From Struthio camelus (lineage: Eukaryota; Chordata; Aves; Struthioniformes; Struthionidae), in assembly GCF_040807025.1 (NCBI RefSeq), contig NC_090942.1:176890247-176954246 (forward strand): a stretch of DNA of 64,000 bases, read 5' to 3'. The notes under the pieces were generated by a model. The model did no database searches. It was not told where the DNA came from and worked only from the letters and a program-made list of their open reading frames with translations. This document shows positions 48,201 to 58,400 of the stretch, in pieces. The number at the start of each line of letters is the position of its first letter. Position 1 is the stretch's first letter. A program made the position numbers and the translations under genes.

Positions 48201-50908
48201 GTGCGGATGTCTTAGAAGTAGAAACAATGTGAATTGCAAAGGGCAACTTGCATTCACAAAATCAGAGACCCATAGATGTTGACTAGAGGGATGGCTGAGC
48301 TCTTCCTCGAACATGTTTCCCTCACAGTCTGTCTACACAGGGATGGATCGGTTTGCTTTGGGAAACTATACTGAAGTAATAGCTCCCTAAGTGGAGCCTC
48401 TTTTACACCAGAACGTTGAGAATATCAGAAGGAAACATGCTATTCCTCTACCTAATTTAAATAAAGAGGCCTAAGAACCTAAATTCACTCACTTTTTCTA
48501 TTCATCATTCCGAATTAAACCTTGAGTACAGAAAGTGAATCACAATACATGCAAACAGCAAAAAAAAACCCCAAAATTTCCAGTAAGTCTTCCTTTGCCA
48601 ATCTCCTTCTAGTCCCACCCTAACTCCTAAGAGTGTGAGATATATTTCACTTCAGTAAGATGCCTATATTCCTGCCTGGAGTTGCCAAGGTAGACGGGCA
48701 TACACAGGCTCTCCAAAGCACACCCTGTGAGTTTAACACACCAGGAAGCTGTTGCCCATAGTTACCGAATGGCACAAATACCCTAGCTCTCAGATGACTC
48801 AAGCATACTGGACTTCCTGAGCCATACTAAAAAGCCTCTAACCCTGCCTATACACTGCAGTTTCTCCCTCTGGGTTTTTCCAAGCTTACTGCTGTAGTTC
48901 TGAACGTCTACTTTCATTCTGCCTAGGCTGAAAAAAAAAAAAATCTAGCTAGAAAGAGAGCATATGGCCAAAAAGCAGAGATTTACACCTGGCATACATC
49001 CTGTTTCCAAATTATACCAAATTATTCCAAATTAAGTTTTCAATTTTCCCCGCCCCACCGTACCTCACATACGACACTAAGATAAACAAGTATGTTTCAA
49101 TGAATACTTCATTAATACTTAATCGGAAGCATAAAAATTCCCCATTTCTGAGGGTTGGGCTCACACCGACCTACAGGCTTTTATTCTGGTTTTGACCATC
49201 CTGAGACCAGGCCTCACAATTGCAGAACTCACTGGAAAATCTGAAAGATTCACGACTGCAAGACAAGTTCCTTAGGCATTACCTGATTGCCAGGGCTAGC
49301 AATTACACAAGCTTTCAAGATCTCAGACATTCATGAGATTAACAGTTAAGTTAGATAACACTTCCTTTTACAAATAACAAACCCACACAGAACACACGTA
49401 CAAGTGTGTTCCTCCTGCACAGGCTAGTTTCCCTAGCCTACACAAAGTGTTATTTACTCACTTCAGTGCCATGCAATAAATTAATACCTACTCTTCCACT
49501 TTTCCCAACAGTACCACTGCCGCCTTCTGGAGCTGGAGCAGCTGGCAGGATTTTTCTCCATTTCATTTACCATCAATAGCAGTACGAAAAGAACTTCAAT
49601 TTAAAAAAAATCTTAACTTGATTTCCTTATCGCAGTTTCTTACTAAAATAGAAACTAAATGAGCGCCTTTAAAGCTAGGGCACTCATCACTGAGGGCAAC
49701 AACCCATCTGCTGGAAGAAAAAATACAGCTATCAGGTCAAGTACGTGCTACCTCTTCTCTAACATGTGAGCTGAGCATATAAAATATAGTACTAACAACA
49801 AGCCACATATTCCTATTATTAAAAAGTGAAGCTATTAATAGCCTTTTTAGAACAAATGCCAAAACTGGAAAGCCTGATGGCTCTCTCAGCTCTCCTGCCA
49901 GCACTTCATTCTGTACAGAACAGAAATATGAGAATGGTGCCTACCAGAACGGGCATTTTTGCAATAATTTCTCAAATTAGTTTTACTAACCATCAAAACT
50001 AATACTTTCTGGGAATAGCGCAAGGAGTATGGGCAATCCTCCTAACAGTACAAGGAGGATGGGCACTGTGGCACTAACTTCAGAGCACTTGGATAACGCT
50101 GTCAGAGGATCAGGAGAAAACAAAACAACAACAATCACTTAGCCGCGATTTTAACCTTAAGACCTTGGAGGACCAAACCGAACTTCCAGGCCAGCACTTC
50201 ATACACATAGCACCTTCCTTCATGACGGATTTCAAGGAGCCGAGTCGAAAAGAGCAGCTTAACCGCATGACCCCTCATGAGAGGTTCCTGCAGCATGACC
50301 CTAAGCAAACCAAAGTTTTCCTGCAGTCAGGCTCCCTGCGGGGGCGGCCCTGTTTTGGCTAGCCGGCTGGAAGGCAGCCCGGGGCAGGACAGAGGGCAAA
50401 AACTGCGCCCCCGAGATTAAGACAGGGCGGACACCCCACCTCCGCCCGCCAGGCTTCACAGCGCCATTTACTGCGCCGACGACCCTCGCCCTGCTGCCGC
50501 CAAGCCGCGGCGCCCGCCTCGCGCGCGGCCGTTGGCCCCGCCCCGCCTCGCGCGCGGCCGTTGGCCCCGCCCCGCCCCGCCTCGCGCGCGGCCGTTGGAC
50601 CAGCCCCGCCTCGCGCGCTCGCGGTGGGGGGAGGGGACACTCCCCCCCCCCACAGTTCCCCCCGCTCCCGCCGCCATCACAGCCCGCACCGGGGAAGTGG
50701 GCAACGGGGTAGGGAGGCCGCGAGTGAGGTGCGGGGACGTGCCTTTCCCTCCCCCCCCCCCCCCCCGCCCCGGCAGCGGCCTCCCTCCGCCAGCCACTCA
50801 CCTGTAAGGCACCGGCCAGCGCCGCTGCGCGGAGCGGAGCCCGGCCGAGAAGCACGGCGCCCAGGCCAACAGCAGCAGCAGCCGCTGGCAGAGGCGAGCG
50901 GCGCCCAT
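42444..50908 (-). CDS. CLN5: CLN5, lysosomal glycoprotein (BMP synthase)
   Basis: Soluble lysosomal enzyme that makes bis(monoacylglycero)phosphate; its loss causes neuronal ceroid lipofuscinosis in mammals. Minus-strand exons: 50908-50802, 47958-47793, 46704-46479, 42955-42444 (TGA 42446-42444). All borders are canonical; the joined product has 336 residues. It begins with a signal peptide ([16 protein letters not shown], cut near residue 23), then [19 protein letters not shown]. The catalytic pair known for the papain-like fold is kept: His95 (KIMHDAVGF, human H166) and Cys209 (SYECSKF, human C280). All eight N-glycosylation sequons expected from human are present (NYT, NCT, NGT, NET, NYT, NET, NKT, NGS). 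The start was chosen because it leads straight into the signal peptide. An upstream in-frame ATG at 51079 would add 57 residues, resembling the long human form. Confidence 0.96.
44105..44275 (-). repeat. Dispersed repeat, copy 2, with an internal hairpin
   Basis: Diverged partner of 40430-40565. It carries a perfect 8-base stem, GTCACTCC (44190-44197) against GGAGTGAC (44203-44210), with a 5-base loop. It lies in CLN5 intron 3. Confidence 0.5.
45191..45218. repeat. (AAAT)7 microsatellite
   Basis: Seven AAAT units inside CLN5 intron 3. Confidence 0.9.
47959..50801 (-). other. CLN5: CLN5 intron 1
   Basis: AT-rich for most of its length, but its first ~450 bases (50350-50801) are part of the CpG island. 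These hold the tandem GC-box units listed separately and a run of 16 C at 50751-50766. No other gene was seen. Confidence 0.7.
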
Positions 50909-51180
50909 GGCGGCGCGGCCCCGCTCCCCTCTGCCGCCGGGGCCGTTGCTCGCGGCCTGCGGGGCGCCGTGCCGAGCCCCGGTGCTGCCGCCGGCCGTGG
51001 GTAGGCGGGAGCGGGGCTGAGGGAAGCTGCGCAGCGAGCCCCAGCTGGGCGGGAGGCGGCCGGCCCTGCCCACGCCCACGGGGCCCGGGGCGGCCGGAGA
51101 GGCCTCGTCGGCCCCGCCGAGGTTACACTGACGGGGGCGGGGGGGGGGGGGGCGGACGCTTGCTGGAGGGCCGAGGCTGG
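50330..51180 (-). promoter_or_regulatory. CLN5: CpG island and promoter of CLN5
   Basis: GC-rich block centred on CLN5 exon 1, with many CpG and several GC boxes (CCCCGCCCC). A G-run lies at 51139-51152, upstream of the gene. No TATA box and no perfect CLEAR (GTCACGTGAC) site were seen in it. Confidence 0.75.
50510..50625. repeat. Tandem GC-box/CCGTTGG units in CLN5 intron 1
   Basis: Three or more units of about 28-34 bases: CTCGCGCGCGGCCGTTGG followed by CCCCGCCCCGC, starting near 50518, 50546 and 50580, with a partial fourth. Each unit joins a CCGTTGG (Myb-like) core to an Sp1-type GC box. They lie about 200-300 bases after the CLN5 donor. Confidence 0.8.
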
Positions 51181-51699
51181 AGGTGATGAGGAGCTAAAGC
51201 AGCGGCCTTGCGTGAAGGAGGAAAACATCACGTTAGGTACAGTGTAGAAAGGAAATGCATGAAGGCCACAGTTTTAGCCTTTTTTCACCTCGTGCTTTGG
51301 AAAAAAATATGTTGAATCACTGCCTAAACTGGACTTTGTGCTGGGTGCAAATGTAAGAGTGCTAGCTGCAGCCAGCTTGCATGTTTTTGAATGCTTTACT
51401 TTGCTGAAGGAAGGTGTGCAGCACTGTGCCCTGGCACCCTAGCCGTGAACCTAGCTCTGATGCTGCCACATAGCAGAGCAGTGAATCATCTCCACATTGC
51501 AAACACACGTTTATTTGAAGTCCCATACCAACTTTCATCATTTTTACCAGCTCTGAGGATGTTGGAGAGCAGCAGGGGGTAGGGCTGTTTTACATGGGAC
51601 AGTAAGCCAGGAGCCAAGCTGACCGCACTGCTGGCAGGCACAGTGACTGTCGCACAGTCCTGAACAGGGCCAGGTTTGTGGTAGTGACAGGACCCAGCA

Positions 51700-52425
51700 A
51701 GAGTCAAAGACAGAGCAAGATAAAGTCAAGTCCAGGGTCCAGCCAGGAGACAGGACTAGAGATGAGGCTACTTACAACATTGGTTCAGGGTCCGTGCAGG
51801 AAGAGCAGCTCGTAAGGCAGGACAGCAGGAGACAGGACTGGACACAGCATAGCTCATGCTAGGTCTGGGTGCCCAGGCCTAAGCTCATGGGTCCTTGGCC
51901 AGAAGGTGTGTGGGCAGGGGCCCTGACTGAGGCTGGCCAGAGTAACTAGGGCCTATTAGTGCACTCAGGGCCTGGAGAGCAGCTGCTTCTCCCTTAAAGG
52001 TGCGTGTTTCCACCCTGCAAAGATGTGGCTTCAGGTTCCCTCTTGTAAAATGGTCTTTTTGCTGTTGGTTGTCATGGGCCCAGGCCAGACAAGAGTCATC
52101 TTGGGGCTGTTTCAAGGTGAGGCAGAACCCAGGGAGGGACATGTCACAAGCTGGGATGAGGACATGAAGCCAGTTCAGGGACAGAGGGCCATGACAAGGT
52201 CACAGAACCAGGGCAGGAGCATGGTATGGATCTGGAGCTGGGACAGGGCCATCCCATCCCAATCAGGTCCAAGGTCTATCCCGGGAACAGGGCTACCTAT
52301 GATGTCAATCTGAGGTCCATCCAAGAAAGAGGGTAAGAAACAAGCCTGAAGACAAGGCTACCTGCAAGTTAGGTCCACAGTCCATCTAAGGAGGACTAGT
52401 CAGTAAGTCAGGCCAGGAAGAAACA
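51700..52425. repeat. Degenerate tandem repeat array
   Basis: Related units recur: each has ggctac (near 51765, 52290 and 52357) followed by a ggtcc(a/g)...gtcc(a/g)t block, together with repeated gacaggac(t/a) and cagggcca-type motifs. Units are diverged and of uneven length, so this is an old array. Limits are approximate. Confidence 0.4.
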
Positions 52426-52429
52426 GGGA

Positions 52430-52760
52430 ATTCCAGCTCTGAAGATGCTCAGTTCCCTAGCGTTAACTGGCCCTACCAAACAGGCGAGTTGGTGAGTCTA
52501 CTCGTCTCTCCAAATGTGCATTGGATTTAAGCTCCTTGCAGAGGACAGCCCTTTCCTAGGTCCCAGGAGTGAGGAGGACTCTGGTGGGATTCCAGCTCTG
52601 AAGATGCTCATTTCCCCTATCTCGAACCCTACCTCTCCTTCACCTCTACTCCTCTCTTGCTGCTGAGCCCAGCGAGTCCCATATTAGCAAGCAAGGTGTG
52701 CTGAACTACACATCTCTTCTCACCAAGCACATGTTGGATCTCTGAGGGGGCTGAGATGGC
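52430..52760. repeat. Two-copy duplication of about 160 bases
   Basis: TTCCAGCTCTGAAGATGCTC occurs exactly at about 52431 and again at about 52590. The sequences after each copy stay loosely related (cgtctctccaaatgtgcattggat versus catctcttctcaccaagcac with tgttggat). Confidence 0.55.
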
Positions 52761-54129
52761 TCTAGTGGAATTGCCCTGGGGCCCTGCTCAGCCTGGAGGA
52801 TCAGATGAGGGCCTGGTGTAGTACAGCCCTCTAACTCCATGCGCATTTTGAGCTGGGAGGGGTCTCCCAGGGTGTGGTTGCAGAGACGATTAGGATTAGG
52901 TGGTCAGGGAACTGAAGGTTTTCAGAGCTGGAGTTGCACTGCAGTCCTGCCCAACCCTGGTGGGTGGGATGTGGGCTGCAATGGGAACAAAGCTGTAGCT
53001 TTATATTCACTTGGAGCACAGCGTTGCCAGCAGACAGCAGCCTGCGCTTAGGCAGGCATTTTCCCTACCTTGTCCCTCTCGTGTTCAAGAATCTCCCTAC
53101 TCACGGTCACGCAGGGAGCCCCAATCTCTCAGTATATAGCTGAATGCATTTTGCTACAGACAGAGGTTTTTCTTTTGTATGCCATTTTTCCTGCCTGATG
53201 CAGGGTTGTGTCCCCTGCAGAGCTCTCATACTCTGAATTTTTGGCAAACACTCCCATCTTCTGCAGGATGCAGCCTATCAGCCTTTTGGTGCAGTAAAAG
53301 TGTAGGCTTTTATTAAGCGCAAGTTTCTTCTTCTTAGAAGAGAAGAAGCTAACAAACAACGAAGGACTGGGAACTGAGATTTTGCTAAAATTAAGCTCTC
53401 TAGTCTCTGGTGTAGCATTTGCGTGCCCAGTTGTAAGTAGGGGGCTAGGGATGAACATCTGCCTTGGCTCAAAGAAGCCCTTCTGTTCCTTAGGGCAAGG
53501 CCCTAGTGACTCAGCCGGCAGTGGGTGAAGGAAGGACTGGCGGGAGAATTTCGCTCTGCTTTTCCTGTACGTGCCTTACTAGTTAGGGTGGCCCTGAAAC
53601 AAATAGCATCGGGGTCCTGCGAGAGAGTTGGCCTCTACCTGAATTCCGCGTTTTCTGGCTTTCAAAGCATGATATTCAGTATACCCTTATAGTCATCTGT
53701 CTGTGTAAAACGAAGAAAGCTTCATACCGAAACCACTGGTCCTTTACTAGGTCTTACTGGAGGCACAGCAGCTTTCAGACAGTCTAAGGACATGCAGATT
53801 TTGTCACAGCCGTTACAAAAATTGAGTAAAAAATTATCAGATACTTTCTCTACTTTAGTCAGGTTACTGCTGCACTGTGATAAAAGGGCCAGAGAGGAAA
53901 TGAAAACTAAATTACAGTTGAGCGTGTCTCTCTTAAAAATAAAGGAACATCTAATTTTGCTGTACTTCCCACTGACATTTAAATCTTACCACTCCCTGCA
54001 TTTCATAAGGCAGAAAAGATAATACTAAAACTAAATGACCTAGTGAAAAACACCTAACCAGGAATTATGTCCACACTGCAGTAGCACAAGTTGTTTTCTC
54101 ATCTTCACAGCCTGATTCCTTTGGCTGGG

Positions 54130-54770
54130 CACAGGCTGGGTGAGACCACCGGGTGCGGGCTGTGTCAGACCCCTGGGTGCAGGCTGAGCTCCCTGGGCCC
54201 AGGCTGTGTGAGCCCCCCCCCCCCCAGATGTGGGCTGTCAGATGTGGGCTGAGACCCCGGGCATGGGCTGCGTGGGACCTCTCAGCACAGGCTTTATGAG
54301 GTCCTGAGGTGCAGGCGGTGTGAGACCCTGGGCACAGGCTGAGACCCCGGGCATGGGCTGCGTGGGACCCCTCAGCGCAGGCTCTATGAGGTCCTGAGGT
54401 GCAGGCGGTGTGAGACCCCGGGCATGGGCTGCGTGGGACCCCTCAGCGCAGGCTCTATGAGGTCCTGAGGTGCAGGCGGTGTGAGACCCTGGGCACAGGC
54501 TGAGACCCCGGGCATGGGCTGCGTGGGACCCCTCAGCGCAGGCTCTATGAGGTCCTGAGGTGCAAGCGGTGAGCCCCTGGGTGCAGGCTGTGCCAGACCC
54601 TGGGTGTGGGTTGTGCAAGACCCCAGGCACAGGCTGTGCGAGACCCCGGGCGGAGGTTGTGCGAGACCCCAGATGCAGGCTGCGTGAGTGAGACCCCAGG
54701 CGTGGATTGTGCGAGGCCCTGGGTGTGGGCTGAGCGAGCCCCCGGGTGCGGGCTGCGTGGCTGGCGCGGA
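54130..54770. repeat. GC-rich minisatellite with higher-order units, upstream of the GATD3-like gene
   Basis: Monomers of roughly 20-25 bases of the form GGGYGCAGGCTGYGTGAGACCCC are repeated for about 640 bases. Within them a near-identical higher-order unit starting GAGACCCCGGGCATGGGCTG begins at 54251, 54341, 54412 and 54502, that is, spacings of 90, 71 and 90 bases. The 71-base form lacks one monomer. The array also keeps an open frame on the minus strand; this comes from the repeat and is not a gene. Confidence 0.9.
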
Positions 54771-55480
54771 AGCAGGCCCGCGGCCGCGCGCCGCCTGGCA
54801 GGGAGCTGCGAGATGGCGGCTGGGCCGGAGCCCGGCTTCTCCCCCGAACGCTGCCTTTCTGCTCGGGCACAGGGCCACGGCAGAGCCGCAGCGCCGTCAC
54901 GGCGTGAGCCAGCCGCGCCGCTTGGCTGCACCCAAGCCCACCCTTGTTTGGGTGACCTCCGCCCACGCCGAGGGCGGGGAGAAGGGTCCCCGGCGGGAAG
55001 GCGGAGGCAGCGGGGGGAAGGCGGAGAGAGGGAGGGAGGACCGCGGCCGCCATGGGCAAGCGGGTGGCCTTGGTCCTCGCCGGCTGCGGCGTCTTCGATG
55101 GCAGCGAGATTCACGAGGCCTCGGCGGCGCTGGTGCACCTCAGCCGCGGCGGCGCCGAGGTAGGAGCGCGGCGGCAACGGGGGCGACCGGCGCCGCCGCC
55201 GCCGCCGGGCCGGGCCGGGGCTGCCGCCGAGCAGGGCAGCGAGCAGCCCCCGCAGGGGCTCCCTCTCCCTCTGCCCTCCCGCTCTGCGCCCTTGGCCCGC
55301 AGCTGCCGGCTGCCCGTCCTGGGCCTTAATTTAGTCCCGGTTACTTTATTTTCCCCCGGTTTTGTTTGTTTTGTTTTGTTATTTTGGCGCCTTCGGCCAC
55401 GACGCGCGTTGGGTGGCGGCGGGGAGGGCGGTCAGAGGCGGGGTGGCGGCCCCCGCACCCAGCGAGCCGGGGGGGGGGGC
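54770..55480 (+). promoter_or_regulatory. CpG island and promoter of the GATD3-like gene
   Basis: GC- and CpG-rich block covering exon 1 and the start of intron 1, beginning right where the minisatellite ends. It contains GC boxes but no TATA box. A gcggctgggcc stretch near 54815 contains a GATGGCGGC (YY1-like) motif. Confidence 0.65.
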
Positions 55481-58400
55481 GGGGGCCACGGCTTTGAAGT
55501 GGGGAGCTAAAGATGGGGTCAGGTTAAAAAAAATTCTTGAGCCAGATAGCTCCTTGCTAGCTGCTTCTGCACAAGGCCGGCTGCTGCCCTGGCTTAGGCT
55601 TTTTGCCTGTTTGTTTGCTGCTCGGCCGCTCCCACCTTTTTTTGGGCGTGACTCGCCTGGTCGTAGGGAGGGCGCTGCCCCCGATATCTTAGTGCAGAGC
55701 TGAGGTTTTCGTGGGTCACCAAAAAAAAATCACATGTTCAGTGCAACGGCCCTAGCCCAGATTAGCTGAATCAGTGAGCGCTGAGAAGGTGGCAAAGCAG
55801 GCATCAAAACAGAGATGTGAAAATAGCCACTGTGTTCGAGTTGTGACAGAGCTTCATCCTGCTGATGCCACTTTTCCCTTTCAGGCATAACCCACATAAG
55901 TTCTGTCTTGTTTTCTGTTTTTCTTCCTGCTTCTAGTCTCTCAGGAAAATGAATACATATTCTCTAACTGTAATGTCTGTACTAGAAATGCATGTGAAGT
56001 TTGAATCTTGATCTTCTGTCTTTTTTACATCTCTTCTAGCACCTTGATCCCATAAAGGTCAAGAACAGACTTTCTGTTAACTCTGCTGTAACCAGGCGGC
56101 TTCTTTTGATATATAAATGTACATGTGTGTATATATATTTTATATATAATCTGAATATATACTATACATAGTTCATGTGTGTTTGTATATGTGCATGTGT
56201 GTGTACACACACACATACTTTATATATACTATATAAATATAATGCACTGTTTGTGCCTCGGATTATCCACCTGAGAGTGAAGTCAGGCTCTGGCAAAATC
56301 AGTAAGCTTAATGCTGGCATAAGAATATGCTCCCGTCAGACATTGCAGGGATAAGATAGGGAGAAGAGCTGAATTTAGCCATCCTCATACATCACATCGT
56401 CTATCACTGTGGTTATTTGTTGCAATATATTGTCCTGTGGAATCCACTTTCCTTCGGTAAGAGACTTCAGCAACAAAAACTGTTTTGATTAAATGATCTT
56501 CATCCTCAGCAGTATGTAGGGGTTTTGTTTACATGCGCAAAATTGCTTTATCTCTGTGTTCTAGGTAAAGATATTTGCTCCTAATATTGAGCAAAGGGAT
56601 GTAGTCAACCATTTAAAAGGAAGTCCAACAGGAGAGAAGAGAAATGTGCTAGTTGAAAGCGCCAGACTGGCAAGAGGCAACATTCAGGATTTGGCTGAAC
56701 TGAAAGTTAGTGAATTCGATGCAGTCATTTTCCCTGGTAGGTGCTTTTAAAAGAAAATCATTCAGACTTCTTTAATTGCAAATGACTGCCTTGCCTTCAG
56801 TACTTTTTTATGTTTAAATTCGTTCAGATAATACTCTTGAATGTGAGAGACATCTTTCTTTTTTACTTATTTATTTTCTTTTGAAGATAACGAAATATTT
56901 TAGCAAGCTCTTGTGGGCTGGCAAGTCATCTCAGATTATTTATTAATTTAAAGTTTATTAATTTAAAATGCCACAGTCTTCTTCTGGTGTTAGATTAAAC
57001 ATCATACCGTTCTTTCTTTCTAGAGATTGTCAGGTCTTCCGTACCTGCTTGTGGACAAGAACGTTGACCAGAGTAGAAGAATAAGGCCAGGACTTGCCAT
57101 TACGTTGCAATGCCTTAATTTTAGTGCGTCTGAAATTGATGGCAGAATAGCAGGTTGCCCGATAGATGATATTGCCCGTCAGACGGGAGCACTTTTTTTT
57201 TTAATTATGTATCTGGCTGCTCCTGATCAAGCTATACTAAGTATGTTTATGGAATATTGTTTTATACACCAAAAAATTGCTTTTCAGAAGGATGTAATTG
57301 TAATGATTTTAGAAGTGAAGAAACAAAAGTGTTATGAGAGAATTACGACATGCTCAAGATCACTTTCCAGAGTAGTCATAATATTGTTAAATACTGCCTT
57401 CACAACTGGGCCCAAGGGTTAGTTTTTAAATTGATTCACTGTCTTCTGTTGTAAGGCCAGCAGATGGCATATGTGTATAACGCTGATAAATATACCTCTA
57501 AAACTGGAATGAGTTAGTGACATCAGGGCTGATCTGGGAGTAGAAGCTAGCAAATATTTTCCACGTTAATTTCATGCTCTGTTATAACCCAGACTCAGGG
57601 GGGTTACAGTAATAACTTTTAGAGGGAAATAAAACCCTATTAAGTTTGAAAATTAAAATCTTACCTCAGAGATTCCAGATAACAGCCAAAAGTGACTAAA
57701 GGGGATGTAATGAAAGCAAAAATATTAAAAGTGCAAAACGTCTTGATGTTGTCCCTTGAAATACTTCTGAAAATTTGTGTTGCATCATGATTATTTATTA
57801 TAGAAAATGTGATGTTGTGTGCATTCCCTAGGAAGTCAAATATAATGGATGGTTACACTTCCTAATAGCTTTGATAATTTAGATGGTTCTAAATCCAGCA
57901 AGCGATGATGCTATAAAATATAATGTGTTTGTAGAATTAAATGAGGAGCAAATGCAGATAAAGGATTACTTCTTATAACTAATTTCTGGAAAGACAAATT
58001 GAGCATTTTTTTTTAACAGCAAATTATGTCATCATTTACAAGTGGTATGCCTCAGAATATCACATTTTTATCCATTCCTTTTTATGTAGTAGCTGTATAG
58101 TTTTTATGATGTAAACCTTGCTTTAATTTTTTTAAGTCCAAAAAAGATTTCTAGGAGGAAAAAACTCTCTTTTATAACTGTTTAAATAGTAACTAAAACT
58201 CGTCAGTGAAATTACTCTAGAGGGTCAATCTATTGTCTGCATTATCCTCATGAACTGCTTTCTCCTACTTTTAATTATCATTGCTCTTTTAATCCCCCTC
58301 TTGCTTACTGATGAGAGCGTATCAGATTGTGCAATGACTAGCAAATGAATATAAGGTTTCCTGTTTCTCTATTTATTGCTCACTGAAACAAGATTAAGCC

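Larger units (their letters stand above)
51240..54130. other. Spacer between CLN5 and the GATD3-like gene
   Basis: No gene recognised. The middle part (51.7-52.8 kb) is made of degenerate tandem units, listed separately. The block 53.1-54.1 kb shows nothing nameable. Confidence 0.65.

Noticed and set aside
47784-48314. 176-codon minus-strand ORF extending beyond CLN5 exon 2
   Set aside because: Only 47793-47958 belongs to CLN5; the upstream part is intron read through the acceptor and has no family similarity.
50301-51231. Several overlapping ORFs of 90-184 codons on both strands around CLN5 exon 1
   Set aside because: GC-rich artefacts; only the frame holding the CLN5 signal peptide is supported by family similarity.
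54238-55059. 273-codon minus-strand ORF with Pro/Gly/His-rich repeats
   Set aside because: It is the translation of the minisatellite, with repeat periods matching the DNA units; there is no evidence of a gene.
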